The translations under genes and the position numbers were made by a program. A stretch of DNA of 64,000 nt, from NCBI GenBank assembly GCA_965222505.1, contig OZ244956.1:1426001-1490000 (forward strand), in the 5' to 3' direction. Below the pieces are notes generated by a model. That model had not been told where the DNA came from. It saw only the letters and a list, made by a program, of their open reading frames with translations, and searched no databases. Every line of letters starts with the position of its first letter. The stretch's first letter is position 1. Shown one piece after another: positions 1 through 10,123 of this stretch. This DNA is from G965222505 sp965222505. Its GTDB lineage: Bacteria > Bacteroidota > Rhodothermia > Rhodothermales > DATKEJ01.

Positions 1-108
1 CCGATCACGCCTCGGTATCCTTCGAGTCCCCTCTGTGCCTAAGTTAATGAGACAATGACTACGTAATAATTTAGTGTCGAACCCCGAGGGCGTATGAGGA
101 TATAAACC

Positions 109-531
109 ATGTCGCACCCTTTTGTCAAACCCAACACCTATAACGGCGTGAATACCAGACCTAAGACCCAGGTCACACCAAAGGCCCAACGTCGCACCTT
201 CACAGCCAAGTACAAATTACGCATCCTTGAAGAAGCCGACCAGTGCACAGAATTGGGGCAGATAGGCGCACTCCTGCGCCGCGAGGGTCTGTATTCATCG
301 AACCTGACAACGTGGCGTCGGCAGCGAGAAAAAGGTCAGATTGGGGCCTTGTCACCGAAGAAACGAGGGCCGAAGCCGGATCCAGATGCCGCTCTGCTGC
401 GGGAGAATGAACGGCTTCGTAAACAAAACCAACGCCTTCAAGAACAGCTTAAGAAGGCCGAATTAATCATTGATGTCCAAAAAAAAGTCTCGGATCTTCT
501 GGGCATCTCGCTGCCGAACGAACCGACTTGA
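109..531 (+). CDS. IS3 transposase OrfA (helix-turn-helix subunit)
   Basis: This 140-aa basic protein has an N-terminal helix-turn-helix region (about residues 28-75, FTAKYKLRILEEAD onward) and a C-terminal leucine-zipper-like coiled coil (about 93-130, LLRENERLRKQNQRLQEQL). In IS3 elements OrfA recognises the terminal repeats and is joined to OrfB by frameshifting or works beside it. Here its TGA overlaps a TTG start for OrfB, which suggests translational coupling. A truncated second copy lies at 17,796. Confidence 0.88.
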   Translation: MSHPFVKPNTYNGVNTRPKTQVTPKAQRRTFTAKYKLRILEEADQCTELGQIGALLRREGLYSSNLTTWRRQREKGQIGALSPKKRGPKPDPDAALLRENERLRKQNQRLQEQLKKAELIIDVQKKVSDLLGISLPNEPT

Positions 532-1610
532 TCGAGGCTGCCACCGTGTTATCGACCTCGGTTGGTATCACACAAGCCTGTAGATCTCTGGCGTTGCCGC
601 GTAGTAGTTATTACCGAACTCAGGCACCAAAACCGGTAGTCAAACCCCGCCGACGAGTAGCCCATGCCCTTGACCAAGAGGAAAAAGCGATGATTCGCGA
701 GGTACTCAACAGTGACCGATATTGTGATCGGTCCCCACGTCAGGTCTATGCCGACCTGCTGGATCGGGGGCAGTATCTATGCCATTGGCGCACGATGTAT
801 CGTGTCCTGGATGAACATAAAGAAGTCCGAGAACGGCGTAATCAACTGCGACATCCGGTCTACAAAAAGCCGGAATTATTGGCCACCGGGCCGAATCAAC
901 TTTGGACATGGGATATAACCAAGCTTAAAGGACCTGAAAAGTGGTCGTATTACTATCTCTATGTGATCCTCGACCTCTACAGTCGCTACGTCGTCGGGTG
1001 GATGTTGGCCGGTGCCGAATCGGCGGTTTTGGCCAAAGAGCTCATCGAATCGACCTGTCGTCGGCAGCGCATTGACCGCGATCAATTGGTCATTCACAGT
1101 GACCGGGGGCCGAGCATGACATCGAAGACGGTGGCTCAACTGCTGGCGGATCTCGGGGTCGAGAAAAGTCATAGCCGACCGCATGTGTCGAACGATAACC
1201 CCTACTCTGAAGCACAGTTCAAGACCATGAAATATCGTCCCAACTACCCCAAACGATTTGGATCAATGGCCGATGCTCGTCACAGGGTCAAGGACTTTTT
1301 CACCTGGTACAATGAAGAGCACTACCACAGTGCCTTGGCGTTATTGACGCCTGCGATGGTGCATTATGGAGATGCCAACTCGGTTCAACAAGCCCGGCAA
1401 CAGGTATTGGAATCGGCCTATGGGAAGTATCCGGGTCGCTTTAAGCGGGGCAAACCTCATGTTGCGGTTTTACCAAAAGCGGTTTACCAAAAGCGGTTTG
1501 GATCAACAAACCCGTTGAGATGGATCTACAACACGGTACCATCGAAGATTCCACGTTGTCATGGAGGGATGTGCCGGGCTATGAGTGCGACGGCCAACAT
1601 CCCTCCATGA
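528..1610 (+). CDS. IS3 transposase OrfB (DDE catalytic subunit), C-terminus frameshifted
   Basis: This is an rve-type DDE integrase core. The first acidic residue lies in WTWDITKLK, the second in HSDRGPSMTS, and the glutamate in NPYSEAQFKTMKY. The start is TTG at 528, overlapping orfA. A 14-bp tandem duplication at 1,469-1,496 shifts the frame after VLPKAV. In the other frame the sequence continues VWINKPVEMDLQHG to a stop at 1,673-1,675, matching the WINKP of the related OrfB at 18,154. The catalytic core is intact, but the last ~55 residues are not native, so activity is doubtful. Confidence 0.85.
   Translation: MIEAATVLSTSVGITQACRSLALPRSSYYRTQAPKPVVKPRRRVAHALDQEEKAMIREVLNSDRYCDRSPRQVYADLLDRGQYLCHWRTMYRVLDEHKEVRERRNQLRHPVYKKPELLATGPNQLWTWDITKLKGPEKWSYYYLYVILDLYSRYVVGWMLAGAESAVLAKELIESTCRRQRIDRDQLVIHSDRGPSMTSKTVAQLLADLGVEKSHSRPHVSNDNPYSEAQFKTMKYRPNYPKRFGSMADARHRVKDFFTWYNEEHYHSALALLTPAMVHYGDANSVQQARQQVLESAYGKYPGRFKRGKPHVAVLPKAVYQKRFGSTNPLRWIYNTVPSKIPRCHGGMCRAMSATANIPP
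1469..1496 (+). repeat. 14-bp tandem duplication inside orfB
   Basis: The unit TTTACCAAAAGCGG occurs twice in a row. Fourteen bases is not a multiple of three, so the second unit throws OrfB out of frame for its C-terminus. Confidence 0.9.
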
Positions 1611-1749
1611 CAACGCGCGTCAGCCGAATGCCGGTTGTCGATAAGCAGCCGGTAGAAGCAATGGCGCTACAGTAAATACCAAAAAAAGTTGTCTCATTTT
1701 GTACGCCACCCCCAATTCTTTGGACAGGGTTAAGCCGTTTTTAAGTTTA

Positions 1750-2832
1750 TAGGACTTACGCAGCCAACGCCATTTTGAGGGTTGGATTACGTAGTTGTTC
1801 AATCATGTAGTCGGCTAATAATTCGCGTTTGAGTGCATAGATAGTCGTACCGAACTCGGTTGCCAATGCTTTCAAACGAACCCAAACCAGCATCGCGCAA
1901 CCGATATGGTTGCGTTGAATCCGTTCTTTGCGACATTGACAACGTTCGATACCCGTCGTCTGTTTAACTTCGCGGTGCGCCTGCTCAATCTTCCAGCGAA
2001 AGCCACAGACCTCTTCGGTGACTTCCTTGGACTCTTGAGCCACATCATTGGTAATGATGTAGTCCGTGCGGTCGGTTGAGACCACGATCCGAAACAGGCG
2101 TACCTGATGCCCGCTGGGCATCTTCTTGAGATGAATCACCTGACCCATGCCTTCCGATTGGCCTGACCATATCAGGCTATCAACCCGCTGATATGCAAGC
2201 TCAGCAGAGAGACTCACCTGTCGATTCCCCTTAATCGGGCAGTAGTAGAGCTTGCCCAGTCGTTCGATCAACTTCAAAATCGGCATCGTTGCATACCAGG
2301 CGTCCATTAAAACCGTTGAATAGACCAGACGTTTGTGAAAATGCGCTTGTTTGAGCATCTCCTGCACGTGATCAAGTTTGGTCTTGCCATCGGTCTCAGG
2401 AGCATAAATGCGGTAGTCGATCACCCAGAAACGGTCTAGTTTCGGGTTGACATAGACGCAGGTAACGACACCGATGCCTTTGATAACCCGCTTGCGATTG
2501 CCGCTCCATTGCCGACGCACCAGTGCGATGGCATGGCTATGGTTTTTGTCCAAAACGGTATCATCAAAGACGAGATAGCCATCACGATCTTGCACGACTT
2601 CGGTTTTGACATTATCCCACACCAAGCGCGGGGTGATCTTCTCATCTGAGAGATACCGATTAATGGTATCGTGACTCCAGCGTTTAGCGTGATCGGCAAA
2701 GTAGGTTAGTGTATAGTTGATCTGCGTCGAGAGCAGAAATTGGCAATAATCTAAGCGTGTCATGAGGGTTCGGGGATGAACGTTGAACATGCAATAGTTT
2801 ACTGCAAAATCACTACTTTTGCGTAAGTCCTA
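1750..2832 (-). mobile_element. IS701-like element, copy 1
   Basis: The 1,083-bp element has inverted ends TAGGACTTACGCA / TGCGTAAGTCCTA and a 4-bp target duplication TTTA (1,746-1,749 and 2,833-2,836). An identical-length copy lies at 44,433-45,515 with a different duplication (AGTT), so each transposed independently. Confidence 0.9.
1756..2790 (-). CDS. IS701-like DDE transposase
   Basis: This 344-aa DDE transposase fills its element. Candidate catalytic residues are the first Asp in FDDTVLDK (about residue 76), the second in LMDAWYA (about 163) and the Glu in RWKIEQAHREVK (about 270). The N-terminal ~60 residues (QLSTQINYTLTYFADHAKRWSHDTINRYL) look like a DNA-binding helical region. The protein is identical to the copy at 44,439. 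Assignment to IS701 rather than another IS4-superfamily group rests on the 4-bp target duplication and overall layout. Confidence 0.85.
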   Translation of the reverse strand: MFNVHPRTLMTRLDYCQFLLSTQINYTLTYFADHAKRWSHDTINRYLSDEKITPRLVWDNVKTEVVQDRDGYLVFDDTVLDKNHSHAIALVRRQWSGNRKRVIKGIGVVTCVYVNPKLDRFWVIDYRIYAPETDGKTKLDHVQEMLKQAHFHKRLVYSTVLMDAWYATMPILKLIERLGKLYYCPIKGNRQVSLSAELAYQRVDSLIWSGQSEGMGQVIHLKKMPSGHQVRLFRIVVSTDRTDYIITNDVAQESKEVTEEVCGFRWKIEQAHREVKQTTGIERCQCRKERIQRNHIGCAMLVWVRLKALATEFGTTIYALKRELLADYMIEQLRNPTLKMALAA

Positions 2833-2836
2833 TTTA

Positions 2837-3711
2837 GATTTTTTCGTCCGCACCCGTCCCCGCTTGCGCTTGGGGGTGGATGAAAAAATCGGTCGGCGGG
2901 CCGGTCGTTGGCTAATGACTGATGCCGGCGACGATTGTTGTAGTACGAAAAGTACGCCGCCAAGCCAGCTTCGAGTTCCCAACCATCGGCATAAGCGCGG
3001 ATGTAGACATCCTCATATTTGACGCTCCACCACAGGCGTTCTATGAACACGTTGTCGATGCACCGCCCTTTGCCATCCATGCTCATCTTGATGGACGAGG
3101 ATACGACAAAATCGGTGAACGCTGCACTCGTGAACTGGCTCCCTTGATCCGTATTGACAATCTCGGGACAGCCATGAGTACCGATGGCCTCTTCCAGTGT
3201 TTGGCGACACCAGCGGGCCGACATCGTATTCGATACCGACCACGCCGGCACGTAGCGGCTAAACAGATCAATGATCGCGACGAGGTACATAAACCCACCC
3301 TGCAAAGGCAGGTACGTGATGTCCATCGCCCACACCTGATTGACGCGCTCAATCGCCAGGCCGCGCAGCAGATAGGGATAGACACAATCCCCTTGTTTGG
3401 ACTTCGATGTTGAAGGGCCGGGAAGGATTGAGCGCAGCCCCATCACCTTGTAGTACAAGCGGTCAATACGGTTTTGGCTCACCTTGAATCCTTTGTCAAG
3501 TGTCAGCCAAGTGTGCATACGTTGAGCCCCCTTGTAGGGATGCTGCAAGTAGTGCGCATCCATCAGGCGCATCAGTTCAAGGTTGAGCGCACTCTCGCCA
3601 GCAGGTTTGTAATACCGATCGGTTTAGGCCCAGTAGCTGGCATTGCTGCTTTAGGCTCAAGCCGGTGTGGTCTCTTTGGATCAAAGCCCGTTTGTGCTTC
3701 AGGGTCTTCAT
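2837..3711 (-). pseudogene. IS3 transposase OrfB of element C, frameshifted
   Basis: The DDE core is visible: WAMDITYLPL, then NTDQGSQFTS, then IERLWWSVKYE. Reading from the ATG at 3,711 gives MKTLKHKRALIQRD and LKQQCQLLGLNRS but meets a stop. The downstream frame reads YYKPAGESALNLELMRLMDAH. A small deletion near 3,612-3,622 therefore broke the gene. The extreme C-terminus is displaced by the nested IS701-like element. Confidence 0.8.
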
Positions 3712-3983
3712 CGCAACGTTTTTTTTAGAAAATCGTTTTCGACTTTCAAGGTCCCGATGGTTTGTAAGAGGCGCTCTCGTTCTTGCTCCTTCTCGGTTTT
3801 GGCCGACCGTTTTCCGCTTTCAAAGACGGTCTCAGCACCTTGTAGAAAGGTCTTTTTCCAATTGCGAATAAGTTGAGGATGCAGCGTGTATTTCTGAGCC
3901 AATTCTGACAAGGGGATCTGTTCCTTGAGAGCCTCAAGCACGACCTTGGTTTTGAACTTCGGGGTGAACTTTCTTTTCTTCAT
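3708..3983 (-). CDS. IS3 transposase OrfA of element C
   Basis: This 91-aa protein begins MKKRKFTPKFKTKVVLEAL, a standard IS3 OrfA helix-turn-helix start, and ends in a coiled coil (about 60-88). The frame ends just after an A8 run (about 3,719-3,726), a likely site for the -1 frameshift that would make an OrfAB fusion in an active relative. Here OrfB is broken, so the element should be inactive. Confidence 0.82.
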   Translation of the reverse strand: MKKRKFTPKFKTKVVLEALKEQIPLSELAQKYTLHPQLIRNWKKTFLQGAETVFESGKRSAKTEKEQERERLLQTIGTLKVENDFLKKTLR

Positions 3984-4045
3984 GAGCGCAAAGGTAAGTG
4001 TTACAATGTAAACTTAACTTGCTGTCCAGATTATTGGGGGTACCG

Positions 4046-4352
4046 CATTGCTTGACACATACCGTGCTGCTGTATTATTATAATACCCTTCTGATAATTA
4101 GAACCCATTCGATTTATATGTTGCGGGAGTTGGTGGCGTGATGAAGGGGAGTTCTGCGCTCTTCTAGGTCAAGGGTTCTCCCTTCAATTAAGGGAGAACG
4201 AAATTCTTTGTGAGACAATCCCCTACGAAATGATGCATTATATCCCCCACAAGCATAGTTGCTTTTGCAACGTTTCTTTGAAACACCTTTGTAAACATGG
4301 CTTGATAGCATCCATGCGATGTAGCGATCAAGGCCTACTGCTTAAGAAAAGG
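4046..4352. other. Intergenic leader of the split beta-helix gene
   Basis: I see no gene here. Bases 4,052-4,065 (GCTTGACACATACC) match the end of the IS21 fragment at 24,568-24,581 and are probably an IS scar. The rest is AT-rich with no promoter I can assign. Confidence 0.5.
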
Positions 4353-5095
4353 ATGGAAAGCAGGGCAGTAATAGCGTTGTTGGCTCCCTTTTGGTGGTTG
4401 TTAATCTGTATTGTGTTGCTGGGTAATTCTTTACAGGCACAACAGATCATCTATGTAGATGATTCAGCTGCTGGTTCCAATGACGGGAGTTCATGGGAAG
4501 ATGCCTATGCCCACTTGCAGGACGCCATAGCTCAAGCGAATACGGGTACACAAATCTGGGTCGCTCAAGGTGTCTATTATCCAGATCTTGGGAGAGGAAT
4601 TGCACTTGGGAATCGTGAAGTTAGCTTCGAAATGAAAAAGGGGGTGGCAATATACGGAGGGTTTTCCGGTCAGGAAAGCAACCTAGATGCCCGTGATCCA
4701 ACAGGTAATTGGACCGTACTCTCTGGAGATTTACAATCCAACGATAATGAAAACTTGTCTGTTAGTGAACCTTCACGAGCGGAAAACAGCTATAGTGTCG
4801 TTATCGCAAGAAATGATGCTGACTCCACCACACTTTTGGATGGTTTCACCATTACTGCATATTCCGACACATCTCGTCCAGTGATTCCGATTGATCCCGT
4901 CCACCGATTCCGACGCATCTCGTCCAGTGATTCCGATTGATCTCGTCCACTAGCCAGACGGTGTGACAATCTTGGCAACTGGAGCATCAGAGACGAACCA
5001 ACGACGCTGACAAACTCCGCTGATTCACAGCGGTTATGTGCATGGTCTTGTGTACCCGGCCCCCGGCCGGTGCCTTTCACTAACCATGCCTCATC

Positions 5096-6801
5096 ATGCC
5101 GACTCCGCGTTTGTCTATGCGTAAGATCAAAGAGATTCTTCGACTCAAGTATCAATGCCAACTCAGCCATCGAAAGATTGCCCAATGCCTAGGGACATCG
5201 CATTCGACCATTGGCGATTATGTCGACGTGCGGCTATCGCCGGATATACATGGCCCCTGCCGGAGTCGCTCACCGAAGCAGAACTTGATGCCCAGCTTTT
5301 TAAGCCCAATACAACCAATACTAAACGACCTACGCCGGATTGGGTCTGGGTACATAAAGAGCTACGTGGCAAAGGCGTTACCTTGGCGCTCTTGTGGCAG
5401 GAGTACAAGCTGCAATATCCTGATGGCCTGCAATACAGCAGGTTCTGTGATTACTACCGTAGCTGGCGCGGACAACTCGACCTGGTCATGCGACAAGATC
5501 ACAAGGCCGGTGAGAAGCTCTTTATCGATTATGCGGGCATGACCGTCGGGGTCATTGATCCGCAAACAGGCCAAGAGCGTCAGGCCCAAGTCTTTGTGGC
5601 CGTGCTCGGAGCCAGCAACTATAGCTACTGCGAAGCAACATGGACACAATCTTTGCCAGATTGGATGGCCTCACATGTTCGGGCCTTTGCCTTTTTTGGT
5701 GGTGTACCAGAACTCGTTATCCCGGATAACCTCAGATCTGGCGTTGACAAAGCCCACCGATATGAACCGGAACTCAACCGGACGTATGCTGACCTAGCCC
5801 AACATTATGGCGTGGCCGTCATGCCAGCACGGGTACGTAAACCTCGTGACAAAGCCAAGGTCGAAGCCGGCGTTGGCATCGTAGAACAACAGATCTTGGC
5901 CCCGCTTCGCCACCGACAGTTCTTCAGTCTTGATGACCTCAACGATGCTCTAGCCGAAGGCCTTCAACGGCTCAATGAACAACCCTTCCAAAAACTGCCT
6001 GGTTCACGTCGAACGCAGTTTGAACAGTTCGACCAACCGGTGCTCAAGCCGCTGCCCGAACAGCCATATCTATACGCAGAATGGAAGAAGGCCCGTGTCA
6101 ACGTCGACTGCCATATTGAGCTTGACCGACATTACTACAGTGTGCCGTATCAACTGGTTAAAAAACAGTTGGATGTCCGATATAATGCCCACACCGTTGA
6201 GTGCTTCCATAAAGGAACTCGGGTAGCCTCGCATCTACGCAGTCCTTATCAAGGTCGCCACACCACCAATAAGGCCCATTTACCACGTTCGTTCCGCGAA
6301 TATGCCAGTTGGACACCCGAGCGGATCATGGATTGGGCGGCCAAGATCGGCCCACATACTCGGCAATGGACACAAAAGGCCATCGAATCACGTGCCCACC
6401 CCTTGCAAGCCTATCGCAGTTGCTTGGGCGTGTTGCGGCTGAGTAAAGCCTATGGGTCAGACCGGCTGGAGGCCACCTGCCGACGGGCTCTAGCTCTACA
6501 AAGCTATAGTTATCGATCCATTGAGTCGATTCTAAAAAAAGGCCTTGACCAACTCCCTTGTGAACCCACTACTGAAGAATTACCCCCGATCCAACACCGC
6601 AATATTCGTGGGCCGGGCTACTACCGTCGAGAACCCACTGAGCCTCAGTGGGCGACCCCTAACCCGTCGTCACTGCTGGAATCCGGCATAGCTACAGGTG
6701 ATGGCACAACCTTAGAGGTGTATGCTACAACATCCAACCTTCGACAAACTCCAACGACTGCGACTAACCGGCATGATCGCGGCCTGGAAGGAACAGAGTG
6801 A
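5096..6801 (+). pseudogene. istA: IstA transposase, 1-nt deletion
   Basis: Compared with the intact IstA at 40,814, one C is missing at about 5,223 (ATGTCGACG against ATGTCCGACG), right after the helix-turn-helix segment GTSHSTIGDYV. The N-terminal ~43 residues are therefore in a different frame from the DDE core (FIDYAGMTVG, IPDNLRSGVDKA, KAKVEAGVG). A shortened product starting within the core frame could still be made but would lack the DNA-binding head. Confidence 0.9.
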
Positions 6802-7480
6802 ACTCCCCGAGATTGGCCAACTGAGCTTTGAAGAACGTCTCGGCCTCCTAGTCGATCGTGAACTCACTGAACGCGAATCGCGCAAGCTCAAAAGCCGACT
6901 CCGGGCCGCCAAACTTCGGCAACAAGCCTGCTTCGAAGATATTGATTATCAGCATAAAAGAGGTCTTGACCGCTCCTTGGTCCAGCAACTCGGTACAAGC
7001 ACTTGGATCCAAAAACGTCACAATGTGCTCATCACCGGGCCGACGGGGATCGGCAAGAGTTACTTGGCTTGCGCCTTGGCCCATAAGGCATGTTTGAACG
7101 GCTTCCGAAGCCACTATTACCGGCTCCCGTCCTTGCTACATGAACTCAAAATCGCACGCGGTGATGGCCGCTACAGCCAGTTGATGAAACAGCTGCTCAG
7201 GGCCGATGTGCTAGTCTTGGATGACTGGGGCTTGACGACCATCCGGGCCGATGAACAGCGTGAACTCCTCGAAGTCTTAGAAGATCGCTATGATCGGAAA
7301 TCAACCATTGTCACCAGCCAGTTCCCGTCGGATCAGTGGTTCGAGACGATGTCAGATCCGACGCTGGCCGATGCCATTCTAGATCGGCTCATCCACAATG
7401 GCTACAAACTCTTACTTGATGGTGAAAGTATGCGAAAACAGTACAGCGACTTGCTTGAAAGCGAGCCGTTGCTTACCTAA
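6722..7480 (+). CDS. istB: IstB AAA+ helper ATPase
   Basis: This 252-aa AAA+ ATPase belongs to the IS21 transposition complex. It has Walker A GPTGIGKS (about 105-112), Walker B VLVLDDWG (about 162-169) and a sensor region TIVTSQFP. IstB regulates IstA and target choice. The start overlaps the end of istA by 80 bp. The protein is identical to the copy at 42,441. Confidence 0.93.
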   Translation: MLQHPTFDKLQRLRLTGMIAAWKEQSELPEIGQLSFEERLGLLVDRELTERESRKLKSRLRAAKLRQQACFEDIDYQHKRGLDRSLVQQLGTSTWIQKRHNVLITGPTGIGKSYLACALAHKACLNGFRSHYYRLPSLLHELKIARGDGRYSQLMKQLLRADVLVLDDWGLTTIRADEQRELLEVLEDRYDRKSTIVTSQFPSDQWFETMSDPTLADAILDRLIHNGYKLLLDGESMRKQYSDLLESEPLLT

Positions 7481-9078
7481 TAGGGTCAGCGTCGCTGCGC
7501 TCCGATTAAGTGGACGGCATCAGTCGGATTAAGTGGACGGGATCGTCGGAATATGCAATTACAGGGGGAAATGCCTACACCACCACAGGGCAAGTTCATA
7601 CAGGTGGCGGCATAAGGATTCTAGGGGGGAGTCCCCGCCTTAACAATCTTGTTATTGAAGGTAATACGGCTGGCTTGGGAGGGGGGATCTATAATACAGG
7701 CGGAAACACCCATATTACGAATTGCAAAATCCTGAGAAATGTTGCAGCGACTTGGGGTGGGGGCATCTACAGCCAATTTGGAGAAGTAGACCTGTTCAAG
7801 GGAGAGGTGCAGGAGAATCAAGCTCAGCAGGGGGGGGGGATTTATAACCATCGCAGTAATTCGAATATTAGTAAAGTCATTTTTGCTCGAAACCAAGCAG
7901 AAAGAGGAGGAGCAATCCTGAATCGTTTATTCTCTCACAATATTTTCAATACTATATTTGTTGATAACAGGGCTTCAAGGGAGGGAGGAGCACTGATGAG
8001 TGATGAGGACACAACGCTAGTAGTTAACGTTCTTTTCAACGCCAATTCTACCCAAGGAGAGGGTGGGGCAGTGCGCTGTAGCTTTGGGAAATTAACAGTC
8101 GTAAACTCGACCCTTGTAAATAATAAGGCTAATATTAGTGGTGGTGGTTTTTCATGTAATAGTGGGCAGAACGATGTTCAAAACACAATCCTTTGGAAGA
8201 ATCTTGCCGACCAGATACACTTTACCCCAGGTATATCTGATGATAATTTCTTTTCAATAGGTTATAGTATTCACGAGGGAGGCCTCTCACGAAACGTCAC
8301 CGATGCTGGGGCGAATATCGACGCCGATCCATTGTTTCAACACGAGCTTGGCCCAGATGGTCTTCCTGGTACAATAGATGATGATTTTCAGTTACAACCT
8401 AATTCTCCTGCAATCGATTTTGGAAACAATGATCTCTTAGTTCCTGATATATTAGATTTAGATGAGGACAGTGATACTGTGGAGACTGTTCCAAGTGACC
8501 TTGCTGATCGTGTTCGAATTCATCAAAGTACAGCCGCTGTTCCGATTGTTGATATGGGAGCTTACGAATTTGGTGCACCATTTATAGATGTTTCCACAAA
8601 CGACGATCAGCCTACACGAAATCAGAGTATCAACGTTTATCCTAACCCGTTTGGCCCAGTCTTAAATGTAAAAATAGAAGGTAGGAACTCTGCTGGTATA
8701 GGCATTATTAGGCTTTACAACATTAACGGGCAATTGGCGAGAACGTGGAGAGGGTTGAATCTTTTTCAAGGGGGCAGTTTCGTATTTGAAACTGCAAATT
8801 TGCCAAGTGGCCTGTTTACTCTGGAGGTCAGAGTAAATAACCTTGTGCAGTACATACCAATTGTTCACGTAAATTGATAACCGAGATGTTACGACTTATT
8901 GCATTATACTTGCTGATTTCCCTCTGCTGCATATATGAAGCTCAGGGACAAGAACCCGACTGTCTAGGTGCAAGTACAGCCGATCTTGAGATCTTTATTG
9001 AAGTTAAACCTGCACCAGACGGTACCCCTCAATCTGCCCTTGTAAAGGTGACGGATTTGGAAAGTGGGCTCATAAGTA

Positions 9079-10120
9079 ATTGAGCAATAGTTATTGTTTA
9101 TTCTCTATATTCGGGTATGCGTTACATTCAACTCCTACCCGAACAAGTACCGATGCTCGAACGCATCCGACGATTGAGTAAAAAACCGCGAACCAGGGAT
9201 CGCGCCTTGGCACTACTGCTGAGTCACCAAGGCCAATCGGCCCCGAAGTTGGCGCTGTTCTTTGATGTTCATCGCAACACGATTATCAACTGGTTCAATG
9301 CCTTTGAGCGCTATGGCTTACCCGGCCTCTATGACAACCCCCGCAGAGGTCGCCGCAGAAAACTCAATGCTGAGCAAGTCGAACAGGTCAAGACGTGGGT
9401 CAAAGAAAGCCCCCAAAATATTGACCGCGTCGTCGCACGCGTAGCCGAGAGCTTCGGCCTGAGGGTGAGTCGCTGGACTATCAAGCGGGCCATCAAGTCC
9501 CGTGCGATGACCTGGCGACGGGTCAGACGCGGCATGCCCAAGCAAGAAGACCCCGAGATCATCGAAAAAAAACACAACAGCTAAAGCTACTCAAAAAGGC
9601 CGAAAAACGTGGCCTGATCGACCTCTACTATGTCGATGAGAGTGGCTTTTCACTGGTACCGCAAGTGCCTTATGCTTGGCAAGAAAAGGGTGAGACGATC
9701 CGTTTGCCTAGTCACGGAGGCAAACGCATCAATGTGCTCGGCTTTATGACCGCTAGGGCAGCGTCAGCCAACGACTTGGTCGCTTACACGGTTGAGGGTA
9801 GCATTGATGGCGAGACCTTTATCGCCTGCATGAATGCTTTCGTGGCCTCACGAGAGATGCCGACGGTGGTTGTCATCGACAATGCGCCGGTGCATCGTAG
9901 CGGCAAAGTGCGGGCTATGATACCACCCTGGCAAGATCAGGGTGTAGCTCTGTTTTTCCTACCCCGTTACAGTGCTCATCTTAACAAGATCGAGACGCTG
10001 TGGCGCAAGATGAAGTATGAATGGATGCCGTTGGGGGCATACCAGTCATGGTCGACCTTGATCGAAGCTGTTGAAGCGATGATCATTCAGTTTGGAAAAG
10101 AACACACAATTAATTTTGCT
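9079..10120 (+). mobile_element. IS630-family element
   Basis: It is flanked by TA dinucleotides (9,077-9,078 and 10,121-10,122), as expected for IS630/Tc1 insertion. Excising it with one TA repairs the host reading frame. Ends are imperfectly inverted (AGCAATAGTTATTGT against AGCAAAATTAATTGT). Confidence 0.85.
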
Positions 10121-10123
10121 TAA
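9117..10123 (+). CDS. IS630 transposase, two frames joined at an A8 run
   Basis: The first frame (9,117-9,584) holds two helix-turn-helix modules (about 25-60 and 95-135). The second frame, entered by slippage at the A8 run near 9,565-9,572, carries the catalytic core: first Asp in YYVDESGF, second in VVIDNAPVHRS, Glu in SAHLNKIETLW. Two-frame IS630 transposases made by frameshifting are known. An internal ATG for the second frame exists at 9,665, but it would miss the first Asp, so a fusion product is more likely. Confidence 0.85.

Larger units (their letters stand above)
34..1708 (+). mobile_element. IS3-family element, copy A1
   Basis: An orfA/orfB pair with a four-base overlap lies between imperfect inverted ends. 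The left end begins TGTGCCTAAG and the right end, reverse-complemented, begins TGGCGTAC; both share AATGAGACAA about ten bases in. The left end recurs at 17,721, where a second copy starts. No target duplication is visible because the right side abuts another IS3 element at about 1,707. Bases 1-33 before it hold nothing I recognise. Confidence 0.85.
1707..4045 (-). mobile_element. IS3-family element C, interrupted by IS701-like element
   Basis: Inverted ends match: the low end reads CCCCCAATTCTTTGGACAG and the high end, reverse-complemented, reads CCCCCAATAATCTGGACAG. It carries orfA and a damaged orfB on the minus strand. The IS701-like element at 1,750-2,832 sits in the last codons of orfB. 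Removing it restores RKNLNLKTA and a stop. The low end abuts IS3 copy A1. Confidence 0.8.
4856..7557 (+). mobile_element. IS21-family element A, copy 1
   Basis: Ends are TGCATATTCCGAC / GTCGGAATATGCA with a 5-bp target duplication ATTAC (4,851-4,855, 7,558-7,562). Subterminal repeats with CGTCCA and TCCGATT motifs lie at both ends, as is usual for IS21. It is one base shorter than the copy at 40,574-43,276; the missing base is in istA. Confidence 0.93.
4353..8877 (+). pseudogene. T9SS-exported parallel beta-helix protein, split by IS21
   Basis: Residues before the IS carry a signal peptide (start at 4,353, MESRAVIALLAPFWW...LQAQ) and the opening of a beta-helix (YVDDSAAGSNDGSSWEDAYAHLQDA). 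The rest, after 7,562, has many GGGI/GGAI turns typical of pectate-lyase-like repeats and ends in a T9SS type A sorting domain (VYPNPFGPVLNVKI to the C-terminus). Deleting 4,856-7,557 and one ATTAC duplication joins DGFTIT to GGNAYTTTG in frame, giving about 605 aa. It is probably a surface adhesin or polysaccharide-binding protein. An upstream start at 4,230 is possible but lacks a signal peptide at its N-terminus. Confidence 0.88.
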
